Origin: Mycolicibacterium xanthum
GTDB taxonomy: Bacteria; Actinomycetota; Actinomycetes; Mycobacteriales; Mycobacteriaceae
Reading direction: 5' to 3'
Assembly: GCF_019710635.1 (NCBI RefSeq)
Contig: NZ_JAIFZS010000048.1
Location: 29,039 to 93,038 of the forward strand
Length of the DNA: 64,000 nt
Position 1 is the first letter of the stretch. Every line of letters starts with the position of its first letter. Positions 33,657 to 40,130 of this stretch are shown here, one piece after another. A program made the position numbers and the translations under genes. The notes beneath the pieces were generated by a model. The model saw only the letters and a program-made list of their open reading frames with translations. It was not told the DNA's origin and searched no databases.

Positions 33657-34954
33657 TCGACGCCGACAGCGTCCCCCCGATGCCCGACGACGAGCCGGCC
33701 GGCAACGGCGACCCAGACGCCGAATTCTTCGACGCCACGCCGATCCTGAAGGCGATCGCCGACTTCGCGTGGTCGCGATACACGTCGAGGCTCGCAGTCC
33801 TGGGCTGCGTGCTGCGCCGCGGCATCGCCCTGATCCCGCCCAGCGTGAAGCTGCCCGCCATCACCGGCGCCGCCGCCTCGCTGAACTTCTACACCGTCAC
33901 AGCCGGCGCATCGGGACAGGGCAAGGACGCCGCGGACGGAGCCGGCTTCGATGCCGTCGACTTCTTCGACCAGCAGCGGGAACTGTTCCCCGAGGCCCGG
34001 CAGGCCGGCGGCGGCAGCGGTGAGGGTTTGGCGCGGATCTTTCGGGGCCGCAAAGGGCAGCCGCCCGTCACCGCGGTGCACGTCATGTTCAACGAGGTCT
34101 CCAAGCTAGGCGCACTGATCGACCGCCAGGGCGCCACGCTGGAGAGCGAACTGCTCGCCGGCTACATGGGCCAGCGACTCGGCGCCGAGAACAACAGCAA
34201 GGACACCACCACCGTCGTCGAGCCGCACACCTACCGGCTGTGCCTGGGCGTCGGCGCCCAGCCCGAGAACGCCGACTTCTTCCTCTCCAGGGAGCGAAAC
34301 GGGTTCCCGCAGCGGTTCCTGTGGCTGCCGGCATCCGACCCGTGGTGCCCGCAGCCGGCAGGTGAGCCGGCCCGGGCGCTCACACCGATCACCGTCGCGC
34401 TGCCGGCCTTCGGGTCCGGCATCCGATTCATCGACGTGCCCGAGCGCATCCGTCAGGAGGTGGTCGAGTGCCGGTGGCGCGCACTGGTCGACGACCCGGG
34501 CATGGACCCGCTCGACGGGCACCTGATGCTCACCCGGCTGAAGGTGGCCGTCGGGCTGGCGCTGCTGCACGGCGGCCTCGACGTCGATGAGGGGTTCTGG
34601 TGGCTGGCCGGCCATCTGATGCTGCGGTCGCGGCAGACCCGCGACCAGATGAGGACCGCGGTCGAGGCGCGGCGCCGGCGGGAGAACACGGCGCGGGCGA
34701 GCGCACGCGCTGAGGCGCAGGTGATCGTCGAGACCCGCCTGGCTGACGCGCGCGCCGATCGGGTGCTGCGGGCCATCAAGCGCAAGCTGGCCGCCGGCGG
34801 CGAGACCACCGAGGGAGACCTCCGTCGGTGCCTGGACTCGTCCATCCGCGGCGACTTCAACGCGGTGTTCACGGTCCTGGTCGATGAGGGTCTGCTTGTT
34901 AGCTACGGCACCACGCAGAAGGGCACGATCGTGTGGGGGTGGAGGCGTGGCTAG
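33653..34954 (+). CDS. P-loop replication protein, DUF3987-like
   Basis: A 433-residue protein. TTG at 33653 follows AAGGAGG and overlaps the Prim-Pol stop. A P-loop is seen in TAGASGQGKDAAD (near residue 90), followed by IFRGRKGQPPVTAVHVMFNEVSKLG (Walker B-like) and GFPQRFLWLPASDPW. The C-terminal 100 residues are a charged helix (ARRRRENTARASARAEAQ) and a winged-helix-like end. DUF3987 proteins accompany primases in small mobile elements and are thought to be the helicase or loader. Known family members are often longer (about 500), but all core blocks appear present. Confidence 0.82.
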   Translation: MIDADSVPPMPDDEPAGNGDPDAEFFDATPILKAIADFAWSRYTSRLAVLGCVLRRGIALIPPSVKLPAITGAAASLNFYTVTAGASGQGKDAADGAGFDAVDFFDQQRELFPEARQAGGGSGEGLARIFRGRKGQPPVTAVHVMFNEVSKLGALIDRQGATLESELLAGYMGQRLGAENNSKDTTTVVEPHTYRLCLGVGAQPENADFFLSRERNGFPQRFLWLPASDPWCPQPAGEPARALTPITVALPAFGSGIRFIDVPERIRQEVVECRWRALVDDPGMDPLDGHLMLTRLKVAVGLALLHGGLDVDEGFWWLAGHLMLRSRQTRDQMRTAVEARRRRENTARASARAEAQVIVETRLADARADRVLRAIKRKLAAGGETTEGDLRRCLDSSIRGDFNAVFTVLVDEGLLVSYGTTQKGTIVWGWRRG

Positions 34955-34962
34955 TTCCTTCC

Positions 34963-35056
34963 AGTGTGGGATTTCCCCACTATTTCCCCACATACCGTTT
35001 TCGCAGCTCAGAGTGCTTTTTTGGTGTGTGGGGAAACTGTGGGGAAATCCCACACT
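34963..35056. repeat. 34-bp inverted repeat with iteron-like units; candidate replication origin
   Basis: The left arm at 34963-34996 and right arm at 35023-35056 match at 31 of 34 positions, separated by 26 bases. Each arm contains two tandem TTTCCCCAC (or GTGGGGAAA) units. The structure lies in a gene-free gap (34955-35251) right after the replication genes and is AT-richer than its surroundings. A T-run in the loop (CTTTTTT) is not at the right place for a terminator of the full stem. Beyond 35060 nothing else is recognisable. Confidence 0.6.
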
Positions 35057-35251
35057 AAGACGGCAAAATGCGGTGAATCCCCAGGTCGACTCTCGCAGGC
35101 ACCGAGCCGCGGCTCCAGTCCACGCCGGCCACGATTCAGGCCACTGCAAATGTTTGCTGGACGGCCTCGCCCAACGGCCAGCATTTGTGTCCTTTGCGTC
35201 CTTTCTGTCCCCTGACCTCGACCCAACTGAGAAACCCGAAGGAGCGACCCG

Positions 35252-35560
35252 GTGACCCGATTCCCGTGGGGCAACGGCCCCGCGCCGGCGCTTCCCTGCT
35301 CACACTGTGGCCGCACGATCGCCAAGCGCCGAGGCCACCTCACCTTCGACGGCACCGTGCTGCTGTGCGGCAAGTGCGTTGAAGCGCCGACCCCGCAGGC
35401 CGCGCACGCCCGCCACTATCCCGACTGCCCGCACCGCTGGCACGACATGTGGGACCACCCGGTGCAGTTCGCGTCCCGCGCCGCCGCGTGGCTCATCCTC
35501 AACGACCGAACCGGCAATGAGACTTCCGCGGGCGAACGACCCGCGGGGAACAGGAGATGA
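35252..35560 (+). CDS. Small element protein with two CxxC motifs
   Basis: A 102-residue protein. GTG 35252 follows AAGGAG. The sequence CSHCGRTIAKRRGHLTFDG, then LLCGKC, forms a treble-clef/zinc-ribbon-like pair of CxxC motifs about 20 residues apart; further His residues follow (HARHYPDCPHRWHDMWDH). It probably binds zinc. I do not recognise the family. It lies first in a run of small genes between the putative origin and the structural genes, where satellites typically carry regulators or helper-interference genes. Confidence 0.7.
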   Translation: MTRFPWGNGPAPALPCSHCGRTIAKRRGHLTFDGTVLLCGKCVEAPTPQAAHARHYPDCPHRWHDMWDHPVQFASRAAAWLILNDRTGNETSAGERPAGNRR

Positions 35561-35561
35561 A

Positions 35562-35834
35562 ATGACAACCACACCGTCGCCGGCCGACACCGGCGAGCGC
35601 ATCGAAGCTGAGATGGCCGCGGTCGCCGCCGAGGCAGCCGACTTGATCCGCAGCACCGACTGGGTGCCCGCGTCCGCGCTCATGGCCGTGCTGTACGAGC
35701 GGGGCCTGCTCGAATTCAACGAAGGGCAGGAACGGCTCTGGACGCTCCTCGTGCAGCTCGCGGGCCAGCCCGGCATCGAGGTGATCACCACCGCCGACGA
35801 CGGACCAGGGTTCGGCTACACCACCACCAAGTGA
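35562..35834 (+). CDS. Small element protein, unknown function
   Basis: A 90-residue acidic protein beginning MTTTPSPADTGERIEAEMAA. ATG 35562 follows AGGAGATGAA. Two predicted helices (IEAEMAAVAAEAADLIRS and VPASALMAVLYERGLLEF) and a final beta-like part (IEVITTADDGPGFGYTTTK). No known motif. Its start overlaps nothing; it follows the previous gene by one base, so translation is coupled. Confidence 0.65.
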   Translation: MTTTPSPADTGERIEAEMAAVAAEAADLIRSTDWVPASALMAVLYERGLLEFNEGQERLWTLLVQLAGQPGIEVITTADDGPGFGYTTTK

Positions 35835-35891
35835 CGCCGGTCGGGCGCCGGGGAACACTCCCTCGGCGCCCACCGCGGGAAGGAACCAAAC

Positions 35892-36167
35892 ATGGAATTC
35901 GGCAACGAAACCTACGACATCAACCCCACCGACCCTGTCCTAATCGCCTGTGAGACAGTCGAATTTGGGTTCGAGCACACAGACACCGGCGAGGACCTGT
36001 TCCTGCTGGTGGTGCACGACCAGGTGCTCGGCGCCGCCGTGGTCGCCATGAGCGCCGAGCAGGCCGAGCAGACGGCCAACCATCTGGCCGGCATGTGCCG
36101 GCACGCCGACGAACTGCGCGACGAATGGGTCCGCAAGAACATCGAAGGGGAGGGCCTCGATGGGTGA
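35892..36167 (+). CDS. Small element protein, unknown function
   Basis: A 91-residue acidic protein starting MEFGNETYDINPTDPVLIAC. A beta-rich first half (FEHTDTGEDLFLLVVHDQVLGAAVVAM) is followed by a helix (SAEQAEQTANHLAGMCRHADELRDEWV). The stop overlaps the next start by eight bases. No family was recognised. GAAGGAACCAAAC precedes the ATG. Confidence 0.65.
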   Translation: MEFGNETYDINPTDPVLIACETVEFGFEHTDTGEDLFLLVVHDQVLGAAVVAMSAEQAEQTANHLAGMCRHADELRDEWVRKNIEGEGLDG

Positions 36168-36480
36168 ACGCATCCGCCGGCGTAACGGGCAGACCGTCGA
36201 GCGGCCCAAGCCGCTGCCGGTGCCGACCTACATCCAGCAGGCCGGCGCGATCCTGGCGGCGATCGGGGCCGCCACCGGCGATGAGCAAACCCGTTGTGCA
36301 GCAAGGAATCTCGTCGGCGATGACCTCGTCTACGCGATGTGCGCCAGAACCGCGTTGGCGATGCTGCGATCCAACGTGTTCGCCCGCCACCCCGACAGCG
36401 TGGCCAGGCTCATCGCCGAGTTGGTCACCCTGCGGGAGTCCCACAACTTCTTCACCAGCGCCGAGGAGGCACTCGAATGA
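36160..36480 (+). CDS. Small element protein, unknown function
   Basis: A 106-residue basic protein, MGERIRRRNGQTVERPKPLP at the N-terminus and a mostly helical remainder (YIQQAGAILAAIGAATG, DDLVYAMCARTALAMLRSN, DSVARLIAELVTLRES). ATG 36160 overlaps the preceding gene; the stop overlaps the start of the scaffold-like gene (ATGA). Tight coupling places it in the structural operon; role unknown. Confidence 0.65.
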   Translation: MGERIRRRNGQTVERPKPLPVPTYIQQAGAILAAIGAATGDEQTRCAARNLVGDDLVYAMCARTALAMLRSNVFARHPDSVARLIAELVTLRESHNFFTSAEEALE

Positions 36481-37013
36481 CGAGACAGCAAGAGACCACC
36501 ACCGAGCCCGGGACCGAGGGCAACGCCGCGGCGGCGTCCTTGCCGGCCGCCGATGTGGACCCGGGCGATCCTGGGCAGCCGGAACAGCAGGGCGCCACCG
36601 CAGCTGAGGCCGAGGGTAACGCCGCCGACGGCAACTCTGAGGCCGCCAAGTGGCGCCGGCAGCTGCGTGACGCCCAGACCGAGAACAAGACCCTCACAGG
36701 CCGTGTGGACGGGCTGCTGCGCCGCGAAGTGGAACGCCTCGCCGCCCAGCAGCTCGCCGACCCGACCGACGTGTGGCGCGACGACGTCGACCTTGCCGGC
36801 CTGCTCGGAGAGGACGGGCTGCCCGACCCGCAGAAGGTCGACGAGTTGATCGAGGCGATCATCGGCCGGCACCCGCACTGGCGCCGCGGCAACCCCGCTG
36901 CGCCGGCATCGACCGTCAGCGGTGACGGCAACGCGCTGCGCCCACCGCCGGGCAGGGCAGGCCCGCCGTCGTGGCAGGAGGTGTTCAAGGGTCAGGCGGC
37001 CGACGCCGACTGA
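36477..37013 (+). CDS. Putative phage scaffold protein
   Basis: A 178-residue protein placed directly before the capsid gene. It starts with an acidic, disordered region (TTEPGTEGNAAAASLPAADV), continues with a coiled-coil-like helix (AAKWRRQLRDAQTENKTLTG, RVDGLLRREVERLAAQQLA) and ends in a Pro-rich tail with PSWQEVFKGQAADAD. This acidic-coil-tail pattern and position are those of HK97-type capsid scaffolds in mycobacteriophages. Sequence similarity to a named family was not checked. Start ATG 36477 overlaps the preceding stop. Confidence 0.7.
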   Translation: MTRQQETTTEPGTEGNAAAASLPAADVDPGDPGQPEQQGATAAEAEGNAADGNSEAAKWRRQLRDAQTENKTLTGRVDGLLRREVERLAAQQLADPTDVWRDDVDLAGLLGEDGLPDPQKVDELIEAIIGRHPHWRRGNPAAPASTVSGDGNALRPPPGRAGPPSWQEVFKGQAADAD

Positions 37014-37174
37014 CAGCACAACCACATACACTGAACGCGTCGTTCGGATCACCGCCAGGTGCGGCCCGGGCGGCGCGTTCGCCCTTGTAGGGCACCCCGC
37101 GGCGGCCCAGGAGGCCCCGGGATCACCCCCAGCAGACAAGTGGCGCCCACACGCGCCGAAAGGTGGTCATCCCC

Positions 37175-38029
37175 ATGACATTGCTCAGTTCCGCCGCCGG
37201 CGGCGTCCTCAAGCCCGAACAGATCGGGCCGCTCGTCGTCCAACCGCTGACCGAGCAGTCGGTCGCCATGCAGGTCTCGACGGTCATCGCCACCGACAGT
37301 CCCGAGTTCCGCTTCCCGCGGGTGACGTCGACGCCCACCGGAGGCTGGTTCGGCGAAGCCGAGGAGATCGACCTGTCCGACCCCGGCATCGACGAAAAGA
37401 TCTGCACGCCAAAGGCATTCAAGTCCCTGACGAAGATCAGCAACGAACTGGTGAACGACAGTTCCCCGAAGGCAGCGGACTTGGTCGGCCAGTTGATGGC
37501 CGCCGACATCGCCAGGGCCGTCGATGCCCGCTACTTCGGCGGCACGCTGGCCAAAGCACCCGACGGGCTGGCGTCCCTGGCCGGCGCCCAGCTCGTCGAC
37601 GCCGGCACCGCCTGGGACAGCCTGGACCCGTTCGCCGACGCGATCGCCAAGGCCACCGATGTGGGCGCCACGATCACCGCCTGGTGCGCCTCCAGCGCCA
37701 CGGTGAACACGTTGATGAAGCTCAAGCAGTTCTCGGGTGACACCGACAGCTTGGTGCCCTTGCTGGGCAGCGATCCGAACATGCCGACCCGCAAGCAAGT
37801 CCTCGGCATCCCCCTGTACGGGCTGCCGGCCGGCGTCATCGACGACACCGTCATCTGGGCGATCTGCAGGGAGAAGGCGTTCGTGGTGCTGAGAAACGAC
37901 GTGTCCCTGGCCGTCGACCAGAGCGCGTACTTCAGCTCCGACAGCGTCGGGGTCAGGTCGGTGATCCGGCTCGACTTCGCGTGGCCGCACGAGCAAGCCG
38001 TGATCCAGTTGTCCATCAGCGGCAGCTGA
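37175..38029 (+). CDS. HK97-type major capsid protein
   Basis: A 284-residue phage major capsid protein. ATG 37175 follows AAAGGTGG at eight bases (an in-frame GTG at 37163 is too close to that site). The fold signatures are LLVVQPLTEQSVAMQVSTVI-type N-arm/E-loop (here PLVVQPLTEQSVAMQVSTV), FPRVTSTPTGGWFGEAEEID, the spine helix region KISNELVNDSSPKAADLVGQ, ITAWCASSATVNTLMKLK, and the C-terminal beta strand RSVIRLDFAWPHEQAVI. No protease precedes it and the N-terminal delta domain is absent, which matches a separate scaffold. A 9.5-kb island with its own capsid points to small, element-specific heads. Confidence 0.9.
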   Translation: MTLLSSAAGGVLKPEQIGPLVVQPLTEQSVAMQVSTVIATDSPEFRFPRVTSTPTGGWFGEAEEIDLSDPGIDEKICTPKAFKSLTKISNELVNDSSPKAADLVGQLMAADIARAVDARYFGGTLAKAPDGLASLAGAQLVDAGTAWDSLDPFADAIAKATDVGATITAWCASSATVNTLMKLKQFSGDTDSLVPLLGSDPNMPTRKQVLGIPLYGLPAGVIDDTVIWAICREKAFVVLRNDVSLAVDQSAYFSSDSVGVRSVIRLDFAWPHEQAVIQLSISGS

Positions 38030-38074
38030 CCGAGCAGCACCTGGGCGGCCGGCTACTTCCCCGCTCCGGTGCAG

Positions 38075-38132
38075 GCAGGGGCCGGTGCGTGCACCGCGTC
38101 TTGGCGAACACGCGACACGCACCGGCCTCTGC
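38075..38132 (+). terminator. Hairpin between capsid and HNH genes
   Basis: A 17-base arm at 38075-38091 (GCAGGGGCCGGTGCGTG) pairs with 38116-38132 (CACGCACCGGCCTCTGC) with one G-U pair; loop of 24 bases. There is no T-run. It could limit readthrough after the strongly expressed capsid gene or protect its mRNA. Confidence 0.55.
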
Positions 38133-38157
38133 CACCAAACATCAAGGGAGACAACGC

Positions 38158-38619
38158 ATGCCGCGAGCATCCAAGGTGTGCAGCGTGCCGGGATGCGGCG
38201 CCCTCACCGGAGGCAGCAACAGCAGATGCCCCGCGCACCGGCGACCAGCCGGCTGGAACACCAGCCGACCATCACCATCAAGCGAGCAGATCCACGCCGA
38301 CCCCGACTGGCCAGCCAAACGCGCTGCAACCCTCGCGCGCGATCCGATCTGCGTCATCTGCGGGCAGGCACCCAGCCGCGAAGCTGACCACATCAAAGCT
38401 GTGCACCTCGGCAACCAGTCCAACGACCCCGACGTCCTCCGCGGCGTCTGCAAGCCCTGCCACGCCACCATCACGGGACGGCAAGGTGGCCACGCCCGAT
38501 GGCGCGGAAACACCAGCCAGAACCCGCCACAGCCACCACCACGACGACGGGCACGCAAAACCACAGGCAGAGTCATCGACCCACGCGAACTGCGACCACC
38601 ACACACCACCGGCACATGA
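38158..38619 (+). CDS. HNH endonuclease (packaging-associated type)
   Basis: A 153-residue protein, ATG 38158 behind AAGGGAG. Four Cys/His zinc ligands surround an HNH core: CSVPGCGALTGG and CPAH at the N-terminus, then CVICGQAPSREADHIKAVHLG, NDPDVLRGVCKPCHATITG, ending in a basic Arg/Pro tail. HNH nucleases of this kind lie beside terminase genes in many cos phages and are needed for packaging cuts. Here it is separated from the small terminase by 153 bases that hold the SOS box. Confidence 0.88.
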   Translation: MPRASKVCSVPGCGALTGGSNSRCPAHRRPAGWNTSRPSPSSEQIHADPDWPAKRAATLARDPICVICGQAPSREADHIKAVHLGNQSNDPDVLRGVCKPCHATITGRQGGHARWRGNTSQNPPQPPPRRRARKTTGRVIDPRELRPPHTTGT

Positions 38620-38714
38620 ACCCCCACAGCAACACCCCAACACGACAAAACCGCAGGTAGACCCCGTGCCCCCCACCGACAGCAACACCGGCTCCGGACT
38701 GCGGATTTTCTTTT

Positions 38715-38730
38715 TCGCACGAACGTTCGA
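38715..38730. promoter_or_regulatory. LexA (SOS) box before the small-terminase gene
   Basis: TCGCACGAACGTTCGA matches the mycobacterial LexA box TCGAAC-N4-GTTCGA at 11 of 12 fixed positions (C for A at position 4). It lies 43 bases before the small-terminase start, so it is placed to repress that promoter. SaPI small-terminase operons are also LexA-controlled. Confidence 0.72.
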
Positions 38731-38772
38731 TTGGGCCCTGCTGGCGCCGGATTGCCGTTCTACGCTTGATGT

Positions 38773-39180
38773 ATGCCGAAAATTCAACCGGGACAGGGCC
38801 CGGCGGGCCGTGCGTTGCGTGAGTCGCTCTTGAAGGATCTCGCCGACCAGGACTTGGAGCCCGATGCGCGCGACTCAGCGCTGATCGAGCAGGCCGCCGC
38901 GGTGGCTGATCAGGTGGCGATCCTGGAGGCGGCGATGGCCCGTTCAGGGGTCACGACGACCGACAAGGACGGCCAGGTGCGCCCGTCCCCGTTGTCGGCT
39001 GAGCTGCGCCAGCAGCGGCACTTGTTGGCCAGGTTGTTGTCGGGGGTGGTGTTGGAGTTGCCCGCGGGCAAGGACGCGAAGGCTGCGCGCGCTGGTAGGG
39101 CGTCGTGGGCTGCCCGGGCGGGCCGGTCGTCGCCGGCTACCCGCGGTGCGGTCGGCATGGATGGCGGCATGTCGTGGTGA
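38773..39180 (+). CDS. terS: Phage terminase small subunit-like protein
   Basis: A 135-residue protein resembling P27-type small terminases: RALRESLLKDLADQDLEPDARDSALIEQAAAVADQVAIL, then DGQVRPSPLSAELRQQRHLLARLLSGVVLE, the usual helical block that ends in a hydrophobic segment. The Ala/Gly-rich tail (AARAGRASWAARAGRSS) is variable in the family. Small terminases recognise pac or cos DNA and hand it to a large terminase, which this element lacks. It is controlled by the SOS box just upstream and overlaps the next start by four bases (GTGA). Confidence 0.78.
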   Translation: MPKIQPGQGPAGRALRESLLKDLADQDLEPDARDSALIEQAAAVADQVAILEAAMARSGVTTTDKDGQVRPSPLSAELRQQRHLLARLLSGVVLELPAGKDAKAARAGRASWAARAGRSSPATRGAVGMDGGMSW

Positions 39181-39437
39181 GGCGTGCGGCGCCGGCGCCT
39201 GTTGCCGGCATCAGGGCCGCGGTCGTTGATCGGCTGCGGAGCCGGCTGGCGGACTGGGACGGGCGTTCGGTGCCGGCGGCCGGCCCCTACGTCGACGCGC
39301 TGCGCGCGAAGCTGGACGACGCTGCAGCCGGTCTGCCGGTGGAGTTGACGCGCGATGAGGTGCCGGCGCTGTTCCGGCCGCGCGAATTCAGCAGCTTGTA
39401 CCGGCTCGACGGCGAGGTTCTGCGACCCGCGCGGTGA
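39177..39437 (+). CDS. Small element protein, unknown function
   Basis: An 86-residue basic protein, MRRAAPAPVAGIRAAVVDRL to LFRPREFSSLYRLDGEVLRPAR. GTG 39177 overlaps the small-terminase stop, so both belong to one LexA-controlled operon. It is largely helical (RSRLADWDGRSVPAAGPYV, DALRAKLDDAAAGLPVE). No family recognised. It might be a packaging accessory protein or helper-interference factor, judging by position only. Confidence 0.65.
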   Translation: MRRAAPAPVAGIRAAVVDRLRSRLADWDGRSVPAAGPYVDALRAKLDDAAAGLPVELTRDEVPALFRPREFSSLYRLDGEVLRPAR

Positions 39438-39605
39438 TCCGGCCGGATCGTCGCGCGATATCGGACAGTTCGACTCGAGCGTGAGTCCCGTCGGACCACC
39501 TCCACCTCGAGGCGGTCGCTGATCGTCGACGCGCGACCGCGCGGTGATCCACCGGGATCGTCGCGATCGCGCGCGGTGATCCGCCGGGGATCGTCACGAT
39601 CGTGC
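39431..39605. repeat. Three copies of a GATC-rich imperfect palindrome
   Basis: Copies near 39431, 39540 and 39575 share GCGCGGTGATCC-N2-CCGGGATCGTC (first copy diverged in the middle). Each contains GATCC facing GGATC. They follow the terminase operon in a gap without plus-strand genes. Spacing is about 110 and 35 bases. Confidence 0.65.
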
Positions 39606-39619
39606 GGCGTGCGGGCCGC

Positions 39620-39835
39620 TCAGCGGTCGCACGGGTGCCCGAACAGGATCTCCTCGCACTCCTCGAGGCTCAGCGCCTCCCAGGCGCCGGCGCGGTACAG
39701 CTTCAGGCAGCCGAAGGCGTCGGCGGCGAGGGATACCAAGTACCAGCCTCGGTGATCGGCGACCCTGCGGGCGCGTGCGAAGCGCAGCGCCTCCGTGCGC
39801 GGTGCGGTGGGCACGGGTTCGATCGTGACGGTCAT
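39620..39835 (-). CDS. Small leftward element protein, unknown function
   Basis: A 71-residue open frame on the minus strand: MTVTIEPVPTAPRTEALRFA, then RARRVADHRGWYLVSLAAD, LKLYRAGAWEALSLEECEEI and a HPCDR end. Composition looks protein-like, but no clear ribosome site precedes the ATG at 39835. It lies near the right end, opposite to the late genes, a location where phages often carry accessory (lysogenic) genes. Uncertain. Confidence 0.5.
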   Translation of the reverse strand: MTVTIEPVPTAPRTEALRFARARRVADHRGWYLVSLAADAFGCLKLYRAGAWEALSLEECEEILFGHPCDR

Positions 39836-39945
39836 GCAGCACAGTGTGTGCCCCGGCGACGTCGTCGACGCCGAGGTGGGCCGGCGCGGCGACCGAGTGC
39901 GTGGTCATCTGATGGGGGTTTGCTGGCGCCGCGGCCGAAGTCCGC

Positions 39946-39970
39946 CAGTCCGCAGCCAGTCCGCAGCAGA
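39946..39970 (+). repeat. Putative integrase arm site (right end)
   Basis: The direct-repeat partner of 30656-30680, about 98 bases inside attR. A further AGTCCGCC unit lies just left of it (39939-39946), giving three units about 10-11 bases apart. The rest of 39836-40067 has no supported gene. Confidence 0.55.
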
Positions 39971-40067
39971 ATTAGTCCCAGCTTTCACGGCCCAACAGGG
40001 CCAACCGTCTGACCTGCTGTTTCTCGCACAGTCAACACAGCTTCACGCGGGAAAAGCCCAGGAATTC

Positions 40068-40114
40068 TCGTTCGGATCGAGTAGGTCAGGGGTTCGATTC
40101 CCCTTAGCTCCACT
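40068..40114 (+). repeat. attR
   Basis: Second copy of the 47-base tRNA-Ala 3' block, one mismatch to attL (G at 40076 where the tRNA has C in the anticodon loop). It marks the right end of the element. Confidence 0.93.
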
Positions 40115-40130
40115 TTCCGTTTGCTGCCAG

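Larger units (their letters stand above)
30548..40114 (+). mobile_element. Small prophage or phage-satellite element (9.5 kb) in tRNA-Ala
   Basis: The element is bounded by 47-base att repeats. It carries, in order, integrase, a small regulator-like gene (both leftward), excisionase-like protein, primase-polymerase, P-loop DUF3987 protein, a large inverted repeat, four small genes, putative scaffold, HK97-type capsid protein, HNH endonuclease, small terminase and one or two small genes. No large terminase, portal, protease, tail, lysin or holin was recognised. Size, tRNA site and content resemble phiRv1/phiRv2 of M. tuberculosis and, functionally, phage-inducible islands. I infer that it needs a helper phage; it appears intact, with no frameshift in its genes. 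Confidence 0.88.

Noticed and set aside
34884..35255. Plus-strand frames across the large inverted repeat
   Set aside because: They have no ribosome site and their sequence follows the repeat structure; the gap looks noncoding.
39985..40130. C-terminal extension of the acyl-CoA ligase (VELRGIEPLTYS...)
   Set aside because: This is the reverse reading of the tRNA/att sequence, a known artefact; it is not part of the enzyme.
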